DNA from: Przewalskia tangutica
Lineage: Eukaryota > Streptophyta > Magnoliopsida > Solanales > Solanaceae
Length of the DNA stretch: 64,000 nt
Direction: 5' to 3'
Assembly (NCBI GenBank): GCA_029844215.1
Contig: CM056732.1
Coordinates: 20,879,501-20,943,500 of the forward strand
The notes beneath the pieces were generated by a model. It was given only the letters and a program-made list of their open reading frames with translations, was not told the origin of the DNA and searched no databases. The translations under genes were made by a program, and so were the position numbers. Shown here piece by piece: positions 38,701 through 50,700 of the stretch. The first letter of the stretch is position 1, and every line of letters starts with the position of its first letter.

Positions 38701-41700
38701 TCTAGTCAAACTATATCACATAAATTGAGACGGAGGGAGTAATCATTTCAAGGCAATATTCAGTCTCAGGAGAAATCAAATCATGGTTTTCTCCTTTCCA
38801 TCTTCCTCTAAAGGTATTACAACCACTGAATCCTATTCTCAAAATATATCAGTTACTACTCCGCTTTAGGTGATAGCAACTTAAAAAGAATTAGAAAGCA
38901 CACAAATTATATGTCAAACTGACTTAGATGAGTGAGGTTTGCTATAATGGTAGAGGACTTCTACCACCAAACAGTCAGTGGATGCTGCAGTCACGTGGAG
39001 GGTAAGTGGGAATAGTGTTGATCCTCCTGGGATCGGGTTGTTGGTGGGGATGGGTGGAACCTGAGTTTAAATAGTCACTGGGAGAAAAACAATACCTTTG
39101 TATAAAGTTCCTTAGCCTTCTCCAGATGAGTAGCTTCCAACTTCGGAGCTCTTTTTTCATTCCGAATCGCAGCGAAGTAATTCCAATTTCCCTTTACAAT
39201 ACAGGAAATATATAATAAGCTGATGTTCCAGGTTCTACTATCAGCTTAAATAGTAAGGACATAAGTTGTAGTGATAAGTGAATACTTTCTTCAAATCAAG
39301 AAACAAGCAGAAACAATAGAGTGACAAGAAAAATGTGCCTAAGGGTATTATGCAAATCACAAACTCATAACAAAAACCATGAGATGAGCAATTTAATTAA
39401 CTTTAAACAAACATGCACCAGACAAAGAGTAGCATAAGAATCATTTCCATCAGTCGCATCCTTAGCAGCCCGAAAAGTTTCTTTTGCCTTAACCCAGTCA
39501 TCATTCTTAAGCTCCAAATCACCAAGCATTAGCAGTGCATCTGGGCACTTCTCGTTCACCTTGAGCGCATCACTAATCTGTTAACAAACAACAACTATGC
39601 CTTAGTCCCAAACAAGTTGGGACGGTGTATTTGGGTAATTCAGAATTAACAGAGGATAGTTTGCAAATAAGGATACAAGGAGAGAACAACAACCAGCTCA
39701 TTGCTCAGCTGCACGTTATTTCGGGCTTTTGCAATGGCAGCCAACCTCAGATAAGCATCTGCATACTCTGGATACTGAAATTTAGGAAAAGAGGTTACAC
39801 GGAATTGCCAAAAATGACAAAGACAGTGCAAAAGGATACAACAGTTATATAACATCCCCACAACATTCATGTTATCTGCATCTTCTTATTGACTTTCAAA
39901 CTGTAAACAGAGGAAATCATTTAACTAATTTTCGGACAGCAAAATCATACCTTCAGTGGTGTTATTTACAGCTAATGGGGCACCATCAACAGAATGTTCT
40001 CACCCCTTCCCTAAAGTTTTTCTCTGATGATGTCTCTGGGAGAAGCAAGCCACCACTCTCCTTTCTTCAATCACTCCATTAAGACAAGAAGGATGGTCTT
40101 CCTATTTATGCTATTCTCTACCTTTGTTCATGATCACATTGGGCAGGTAGTGGCAAAGGAAGCAGCTGAGAAATAGAAATTTCCCCCTTCCATTTAGACG
40201 GGGATGTTCTCTATCACCACCATTACGCCTTATTACTATTGAGTACATGCAACCACTTTAACATCTTTAACAGGATTTCAGAAACAATTATGCAATGATA
40301 TAGCTAAAAGCATGTGATTGTCATATCATTTTTATTTGAAGATAGATTGTCATTAAGCTTGCAAATATAAACAATCAATTGACTTTCTAAATAATTAGTA
40401 GTAATAGCTTTAATACAAAAATTGCTAAATGATTCACTTCTTACAATGAAAATTATATAACAACAACATACCCAGTGTAATCCCACAAAGTGGGGTTATA
40501 TAACAACATACCCGGTGAAATCCCACAAAGTGAGGTCTGGAAAGAGTAAAGTGCATGCAAACCTTACCCCTACCTGGGGTAGAGAGAGGTTGTTTCTGGT
40601 AGACCTATGGCACTTTTTTGAATTCATTTTTTTAACCGGCTCAACAATCAAAATTGGTGAAATCTATGAATGTATTCATAATCTTTAATTTTGAACTTCC
40701 ATTTTACATCTTTTTGATAAATAACTCAATAATTCACATATTTTGGGAATTCAAATTAATGTTTCCTTTGTTCCAAAAGAAAAAAAATCGGGATTCCATG
40801 TACAAGCGTCATTGCATCTAATTTTCAATGTGAATTCAAACATTGCTTTCTTTTGTTAAATAAAATTTATTTAGGAACTACTTAAATTAACTATATATCA
40901 CAATTTTTTATAGCTTCAAAGAATTTAAAAATTGCTGGAAGAAGTGTCATTCTTTTTTAAATTGAGAATTAAATTTATATGTTGCCCTCGACATTTAGGT
41001 AACAGTTGATTAAAGTCCGACATTATTAGAATTTCAAAACAAAAGAAAATAAAAATCCTAAAACACAAAGAGTTCTTGTGTTGACCTAAGCAGCTATTGA
41101 CATTTATTCTTAAATGGAAACGTATAATTAGTTGAGCATTCAAATCAACATATAGTAATACTATCTTACATTATTTTGACCTTGAGGTGACAGCTCATGC
41201 TTTTTTAAATAATTAATCTTTAGATTGATGTTTTGCTTCTATCTCTTACCTATGCAGCTCATACTATTTTAATCTTTTCCCTTTGATAAATACCGTGACC
41301 TTCCAATAACAATCTATGAATGCATAGGAAAACATTGACAGGAACTTCTCAGAAGAAGTCCAATCATCTTATGGCAAATAGTAACAGGAAATCGAAAGTA
41401 ACACTACGCCTGCTAGTATGGAAGGATACACGAGACCCGTACTACTACCTAACCCTCCACCTTAATCTGCGACCTCCACAACCCCCTATCTAAGGTCACC
41501 AATAAGTCAGCTCATAATGAATGTGACAGCGTCAATTGGATATGCGTGCATACCTTAAATAAGATAAGGCGGTAAAAGATGCTGGCAGTTTCTGTGTCAT
41601 GCAACTGCTCCAGTAATCTTGCCATGTTAAAGAGTGTTGAAACTTTGTTCCAAGGAAGTTCCACAGTAGTTCCTTGTTCCTCAAGTCTATTAAATAACTG

Positions 41701-44700
41701 GAAGTCCTTGTATTGCCGAACCGATGCACTGGCATCGATTGGATATTGTGAACTTTTAAATAGATCAGATTGTGCTTCACCGTTGGGATATAAAAGCCTT
41801 TCAGAAGTTGGATCATCAGACCGTGCTTTAGCATCAAAGAACCTAATCCATATGCCATCACCTAAAGCTTCCTTAAAACTTTGTGTAGCAAGCTGGAAAT
41901 CGTTAATCAGTAAAGGTTAGTGATCTGAGATAATATGTCATTATTGAATGCAATGATAAATCTAAATATGCAAACAGCTCTACGTCAATGATAAAAAGGA
42001 ACTTTACAAACCTCAAATTCTCCCCTTTCAAAATGGAGGACGCCAATGTTGTTGAATAACTCTATTTGTACTTCTTCATTTGACTTCTTGAGTAAATTAC
42101 GCGCCTGCAGATTAATTAGGTCTTACCTTGAGTATACAAAAACCTTCTTTCAGAGGTTAAAATCTAATGAGCAATTTCAAATATGATGATTTTTGTGGTG
42201 CAAATTTCGTCATCCACCCTAAGAAATTCATAGTACCATCAAGAGAAATTTACAACACTGATGTTACACAAAGCAGAAACTACAGCAAGCAATTCGGATG
42301 CCCATCTGCCGCTACTTACATATAAAACATGTCATTTATGCATCTCATCTATGTGCAACTCTAATGTCTTTAATCAGACGAACAAGTATCTTCTACAACC
42401 AACTTTTTTGATAAATAAGTTTACCAACCACTACTACAGGAAGGTAAGAGTTAAAACATCAGTAACATGACACTTATTTTTTGAACTGGTGGAAGTGAAT
42501 AGAAGACTTGCAATCCAAAAAAATAATTTTAACAAGAAACAAAGAAACAGGAAGGATGAATGAAATTTGAGCAACTTCCAAATTTTGGAAGATGGAAAAT
42601 TAGGGAACAAATTTAGCGGTCAGAAAAAATTAGGGAGCAAATAATTTTTAACTCTTCCATATATATAGACCGAGAGAGAGAGAGAGCAAAAAAGTCAAAG
42701 TAAAGTGAGATGGATCCTCAAAGTATTGAAGATCAAAAAGACTGCTTAATTTGTAGATGTTTCCGTCGAGAATGCCGATTTTCCTTTATTTTTTTCATCA
42801 GTAGAATAAGAAACTTTTTCTGCTCAATCGAGTTTCACTTGCTATCCTCGTAAACTCCTTCATAAGCAAGAAGTACATTCTGCAACTGGGAGCATAAGCA
42901 AGTGAAATGAGCACAGATACAGAGATAAATGGAAATATTCAAGGCCCTTACTGTTTTAAAGGCTTCTAAAGCAGCAGCAGGATCATTTGAAATTAACAGT
43001 TCTCCTAGATCCAAAACGGCCTGCAAGGAAGCATGAGAACATAACTAAAGCAGAATCTCAGGAAGAGAACAGTATCTCACTTAAGATATCATGCCATCCT
43101 AGTGCAGAATCATTTGATAAAGTAAACGATTTTATTAATGATGGGGAAATCCCCATAAGAGGAGTACCTCGATCACCATCATAGTCTAATTTCAAATGGA
43201 TGAAAGCATTACACCCCGCGATATAAGATGGAACAATAGCATTTAAGTTGAGCATTATTTCTTATTTAAATTGGGCACTATTTTTGGTTTTTAAGGTGGG
43301 CACTACCAAGAAGCTTAAAGGAAATATTTGTCATTTGGAACCATTTTAGAGTTGATAAGTCCATCAGAAGCATTTGGAAGATGATTCCACAATATCATCT
43401 GAATTATCTGGAAGGTGAAGAACCGTAGATGCTTTGAAGGAAATTCGACTCCCATACACACTGGAAGCTGGATGCTTACTAAATTCTTTTTCTTGGAGTA
43501 ACCATTTTGATGTAAATAGTTCTTTAGATCTATTAGACCTTGTAAGCTCCTTGAGCAGTTAGGGAATTTCCTATTTCAGGAGACTTACCTTTTTTGTAAT
43601 CAATTACATCCACTGGATGACTGAATTGAAAGTTTACTTGATAAAAAAAACAATAGCATTTAAATCAACAACCGGACATCACTCTATATTGGGAAAAGGG
43701 ATGTGGAACAACCTAATTAGTTAGTAGTATCCATGAAAAACTAGGAAAGATAAATTTTCAATTAAATTCAAAGCTGGACTTCACAACCCTCCTTACATCA
43801 CTTCCACTAAATGTTGGGGTGGGGCAAACAATAACACAAACTGACTTAACCTAGTGAAACAAATCATATAAAACCGAACTCATGATTTTAGAAATTAGTA
43901 GGTCAGCGTTGGTCTGTAAGAATGACTAACCAACAATCTCCTTTTGAAAAAAAATGATTGGTAGAGGTATTTTCTATTGATATGCAGCAAAGTGCTGCAA
44001 GTACTTACAGGGACAATTTCCTTTGAGAATTACAGTCTATGGAACCTAAAATAGTTCCCATAGTAAAACTTCAAAAATTTACTTCTGAAGGGAGCATACA
44101 CAAAGAATTATCTTCATCTAATAATAAGTATGAGTATTTATGTTGCACATTCCTGAACATTTAAAGTAGGGTTTTACTTATTATTAACAGTTCATGTCTG
44201 TATAGAATATTTGTGTCATAGTAAAGAACCATATTATTGCGCAAGTTCTCCACTTTTTGGTACACTATTTGTATACAAGAGTGTTTCCACATTAACAAAA
44301 TTACTAGCCTTGTCAACCCCCCTCCTTCCCTTCACATAAGAAGTCCCTTATCATTTTATCCCATCTCTTAGACACTGCCGGCTCGGTGCAACATAAGGAC
44401 ACATCATATTGGTGGGTATATCAAAACTAAGGTAGATTTCGATATTGCACATCTTGCCAATTACCGGCAGCCTAAATTCTTTGTTTTCTATTTTACCCAG
44501 GAGAGGTAGGCCCAAGTATGTTATCGGAAGCTTCTTTTCTTTGCAGCCACAGATCTCTGCACTGAACATTTTGCACCTCCTCTTGAGAAGTTTGTTTCTT
44601 ATATTTTTAATTGATCAGTAAGTATTAAAACCTCTTCAATCAAAATAGATATGGTCTTTGTATTAATGATCATGTTCTTACCAATTTGCAGTTCTTACGA

Positions 44701-47700
44701 TTTTTATTCTTCTTTGTTCCTTCTTTTTTAGATTTTCAGACCTTTTCTTATTAAAGATTATTCATCTCGTTTCAATATATGACACACTTTCTGTTTTGGG
44801 ACTTCCAAAATATTTGGCACCACGTGTTATTCTATACACATTCACAACTCTTAAGAATTCAAACAAATTTAACTATTCAGAATTTACATATTGATGAAAT
44901 GGTTTCTCTATCATTCTAATTTTCCAATGTTTTTTCTTTAATAATAGCCGTGTATGTGCCACATTGTGCACAACTCGACTCATTCACTGGATACCTGTTA
45001 CCTCCCAACAACATAAAAACCGAGTAACTCCACCCACCAAGCCTTACGCAAATGGGAGGAATTCACATAGTATCACCTATATTACGATTTGAACCTTGGA
45101 CCCCAAGGTTGTTATTCCATCTCTTCAACCCCTAGCTTCCTTCATTTTTTAATGTTTTCTTTCACTACCAATAATATAACGCACAAGTCAAATGAACCTC
45201 TTAACTCAGTGTCAAATCAAATTGACATCATATAAAATGAAACAAATGATAAACGTTCAGACGTAAAGAGATATTAGAAAAGAAAACACTTTAACAATAA
45301 ATGAGTCACACTGACCCCCTAGACTACCTTCTCGAGGCCTTTTTAAAAATATTTTCTTCCACTAGCACTAATAAAATACACAAGTCAAATTAACCTCTTA
45401 ACTCTATGTGCAATCAATATTATCATATAAAACAAAACAGAATGATAAACTTTCATACAGAATGAGATGTTAGAGAAAGAAAAAACTTCCTACACACCGA
45501 TAACTTGAATCAACTGAACCAAATCGAGGGGTTACTATATATGATAAACTTGACCACTATAAAACACTCCTATGTGAATGTAACATTGCAGGAGTTATTA
45601 TATATGAAAGGAGGGGATGAATAAGATCCAGGAAAAGAACACTTCAAGGAGCAGGGAAGACACTCCAAATTCACCCTACTAGCATTTCTTTCCAAAAATA
45701 TGGTGAAGTAAAAAATTGTCTCAATAATGTGTATGAGTGACAATTTGATTCATTTCCCTCACAGCTAAAATAGATTATCTGATATGGCAGTTGGGATAAA
45801 TGGAAGCAAATAAATTCACCAAATCTGGTACATGAACAGAAAATTAGAATATTATTAAGACGCAAAAGAGATAATTTTCCAGTTTTTAATCTGGGCGCAT
45901 GAACAAAGCCATTAGTCATGGAGATACTCCAGCACCATTATCTATTTAGATGTGGTAAAGCAACAATTTAAAAAAAACAATGAGTTTATTTATAAACAAT
46001 AACAGCAGAATAGTGGTATGACATTTAAATCACATGCTAATAGATTTTAAACTCCCACCCCTCTTTTACTCAAGAGACTAGGAGTATTGCATCGGAATCA
46101 CATGCCCTTTTTTTCAGAAACTGTCTTTATTTGTTCATTTTTTTCTTTTTTCCCCTCTCTTCTTTAGTTCCCTGTTCCTACAATGGCCTTTCAGAATATA
46201 TTACATAAAACAACCAAAAACAAACGGCTCTTTCTTCTTAAACAACCTATATCCTCCACACTTAAACAATATTTGATAGATTATCCAACCCCAAGCAATC
46301 TTAGTTATTGGTGGGGGTTCGGTTCGTTAGCTGGTTTTTGTTTAGTCATTCAGGTAGTGACTGGCTTTTTAGCTATGCATTATACACAAAAATACCTGCG
46401 GATCACGAGGATCAATTTTTGTGGCTTTCTTCAAATATTCCTGAACCTTCTCTGTCTGGCCAAGCTGCACATAAATATGTGCCAGAGCCTGAAAAAAAAG
46501 ATAAACTACTCAAAGAGCAAAAACAAAATGTCGACAATAATCAGAACTGAAGGCAACGAACAAAATAGTTTATCAAGTTTCTTATATATTAATAAAATAT
46601 TGACAATATTCAGTCCCAACAAAGAACGCTATCAAGTATCAACTCACTTGCACTGTCTCACAACTTTCAGGGTAAACCTCCAAGACTTTCTCAAAATTCG
46701 CCAGCGAACTCCGAAGATCTCCCAGCTTCAGCTGTACTTGTCCCAATCCTAACTTAGACAAGCAAAGAGAATTGTAAAACAGATAAAAAATGATGATGAT
46801 TTAATTGGCAAGTTTTATTTCCCAATTGACAGTCTAAAACCTTTTGTTGCACTCTACATCCCCCAATCACCACAATTGACCATTTAACCTGTTTCAAAGG
46901 AGGCAAGAATTGTGCATTTTGTTAAGGGAATTTTATCCTTTGAAGCACCTTCTTCTAAGTATCATTCTTGGCAGTTATGTTAATAATCTTCAAACATCTG
47001 ATGAATTTATCATCCCGGTCATATAGAGGCTCAAGGTGGCAATAAGGAGACAACTTTTCAGTTTCAGACTTGTTAAGCTTGTGAGAGGCTTAGCCCCCCA
47101 GGAAAACTTGGAAAAATGATGCCCCGAGGCATGGCAATTCTTCTTCGTACCCTATCTCTATTCTTTTCATGTTCTCCATGCTACACCTTCTGATTAGAGA
47201 AACCTACTGAAAAAATCATTTGATATTCGACCATCTATCATAGATTAAAACTTACGAATCTTGGATCACAACAATGTTCTCAATGGAAACTCGAAGTAAT
47301 GGAAACCTCAAAAAGAGAAATAATAGCAAATACTTAGCGACAGACAGCAAGAAGAAAATTACGTACCATAATAGGGTAATACAAATTCATGCGGCTTACT
47401 GCTTTCTTTTACAGACGCCATGTAGTACATTCCAGCTTTCTCATAGTCACCCTTGAATCATGGGAAACAAAATAAATATCATCAGAATCAAGCTTCAGGG
47501 GAATCATAAACAAGGATCACCCAATTACTGGTGTGAAATGGATTAGAGAGTTGTGCATCTTCAGACCTTGCTGTGGTAGGAGCGTGCCAAATTGTAGTAC
47601 GAATGAGACTTAGTTGGCCCATGAGTGGTTACAGCAAGTGCAGTCTCAGTCAATTGCTCCACAAGGAAATGCTGACCAGTGAAGAAAAAATGATTGGCCA

Positions 47701-50700
47701 GATAATTTAGAGCCATTGCGCAGTAAGGATACACCTCGAAGGCTCTTTGCATCTTTTCCATTCCTCTCCTAATACCAGAAGCTGTACATACAGAGCGGAC
47801 ACCAAGTTAGACAAGAATACTGCTGTAAACTGTATTTTTGCATAACTAATATCAGGATACTAGCACAACGATAATCCCAGAGAAATCTCAACCAGAGCTT
47901 TCTAAACAAGATAAGTGTATTTCACACCGACTTTCTAGATACGCGAGTAAGAACTAATTTTCTTTGAAGAAGCTAACTTAATCTTATACGTCACTTTTTT
48001 CTCCTACCAAGGTTTTACAGCAATCTGACTTTTTGGTGTATCTCCTGCCTGGAATGAGCAGAATTAACTTCAAATCACATATGTAGACTCAACATATCAA
48101 TCTAAGGGAAGAACTCACCTTCATTGTTTTGCAAATCCAGAATTGCTAGTGCCACCAGAGCGTCTACATTTTCTGGATCTAACTATAGTTTCAGAAGTAG
48201 TTACAAGAAAGTCATATCAGTAAAAATAAAAATAGAGGGGGGGGTTTCTGGTGACAAAGCATGTTGCATTCCCTCAGGACATTCGGGGGAGGGCCGCACC
48301 CAAAGGGGTGTTCATCAGTTAAGAATAACACAATCAATTACAACAAAATTATTAACGCAAAATTCTACACTTGCCTGCAAGACACGAAAAAATGCCTGCT
48401 TTGCCTTTTCCAATTGGCCCAATTTGTATCTACAGAGACCTATTCCGAGCCTTACCGCAGCAGGACATTCAGGATACACTTTCAAGGCCCTCTACCAAAT
48501 ACATATGAACCACAAAAAGGCAGCATAAAGTCAATATCATTTCTTCTAACAATATCTAGAGAGCTATATAACAGTATACATGCTAGACTAGTTCTAATGT
48601 CTCCCAACTGTTTTTTTTTCATTTGGCACGAAGAAGGGAAAGCGACGCGCATTATCCTATCCAAGGACAACAAATTAGCCTATCAATAAAGTAATGGATG
48701 GAAGATGAACCTTATATAGCTCCAGTGAATCAGCATATCGTCCACGGCTAAACTGAACACAGGCCTGCATAAAATTGGGGTAGGCAGTTGCTGTGAAAGT
48801 CGATACAAGATGTTGAGGCTTGGAATAAGCACATCCTTAGAAGTGTTTTGCAGCAGAGCATAAGAAGCGAAAATTACTTCAAACAATTTTTTACAAGGAA
48901 AAATTGCATAATACAATAGGTGCAGTTCTTCAGTTAGTTATCTGTAACATGTTACCATAGTCATCCACATCACAGTTCTTGTGCAGCAGAGCACTAGTAA
49001 CAAATAATACATCATTCAAAAGCTGCAGTTCTTCAATTAATTGTCCTTAACATGTCACCACGGACATCAACATCACAGTTCTTGGACAGTAGATTAATTT
49101 CATTTCCAAGCATATTGAAGGGTTTAAGCAGATCAACCAGCATCTTAACTTCATAATGCCATGTAAAAGTTTAACATATTAAATGTTTCTGAAATGAGAA
49201 CAAGCATGGAATAGGCTTACCTGACCCAGGAGAGCAGGAACATTATCACGATCTCCATCAAGTACAATCTTGAAAGCAGCAAATGCCTGCTCTATATCGC
49301 CCTTGGCAAGTAAAAGCTGACCTGTAAACATGTGAATGCTCACGGTTGGCAAATAATTACACGGATACTATTACACCTTTTTATTCCAGCTTATACAACC
49401 TTGTATTGTAGGGAAGTGTTGGCAAAGTAGGGTTTATTACAAGCATGATGAAAAACTCACTCCTTCAAACACAGGTCAGAACTCAACAAATATGTTTGGC
49501 ATAGCCTACAAGCTCATAAGAAGTTCAGGCAACACTCTTCCCAAAGTAAATAGCCGGGGGGAAATTCAGATGTTTATTAGAAATTCAATAGCAGCAAATT
49601 AATGAAGCAAACTTGCATGGCATAACCTATACGTTTTTAGTAATATCAGGCAACCCTCCTTATCAAATAAGTAATTTTGCGAAACTCTTTTTTCCAATGC
49701 GGATAGCGGTGGGAAATCAGAAGTTTGATAACCCTGGTTAAATAACATCCATTCAGCCCCTGGAACGTTCTGTAGACTTAACCAAACAATTAAGTAACAT
49801 AATCACAATTCTGTAACATCCTATATATGTTAGAGCCTTATCAAAGAAATGTCATATCTGTTACAGGTTTCAATTAAATGTAAATTGCTCCATCTCAGCA
49901 AAATGATTTTAAATCTGAACTGCAAAAAGGCATCGATTTACTTGTTTCAAGCAGTAATATCCACAATAAAGAAACGAGATAATGATCACCTTTCCCAACC
50001 CACGTTGAGGGCTCGTGCATGTCAATTCTGGATGCTTTATTATAATATTGAGTTGCCATTATAAAGTGTTCTTCCTTCTCTCTTTGTTTCGTCTCAATCT
50101 TCCCAAGGTAACTGTAATATGCACCTAATGCATTTAGAATAGCAATCCTCTCATACCTCACATCTGCATAATATTCATCAATCTCTGCACCATAACAATA
50201 TGCAATAGGAATTAGTCTTTTTCAAAGAAAGAAATAAAAAAACTACACATTCTCCCTCTTTTCAATGAGAATGGATAAATACCCACTTAAACGTGACAGA
50301 GTCAATCAGCTAGTATAAACACAAATAAGTACCTGGACTAGACCCTTCTTCCAATATTTGCCGAAACTGATCGATTTTGCCTTGTTTGAAATATTCCCTC
50401 TGCGAAAACCAGCATACATTGAGGGGAGGAATAAAGAACTTTTAGAAACACAAAAATCAAATGTTGTTAAACGTGAGACTTATCATGCATGTTATCTTCA
50501 TTAAATTTGTAATATTTCTCTTATCCCCTATACAATATCATCATCAAGCAAAACAATGATGGGTTCAAGAATTAACCTACACAAAAAAAAACAGAAAGAC
50601 AGTGTCAGTCCTAGGACATGGATAACTGCTCCTACATGTATAACTCTGAGGTTCATTATTGAACATGCACATCTTCAGCTCACCGACAACATGACCCTTG

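Noticed and set aside
42835..42890. Candidate extra CTR9 exon (reads NVLLAYEGVYEDSK) between exons 12 and 13
   Set aside because: It ends in a stop at once, and exon 13 at 42104-42012 supplies the conserved ARNLLKKSNEE sequence directly after exon 12.
46183..46752. A 189-codon plus-strand ORF starting with cytochrome b
   Set aside because: Only about 58 codons are cob. The rest runs across antisense CTR9 exons 11 and 10, so it is a chance read-through, not a gene.
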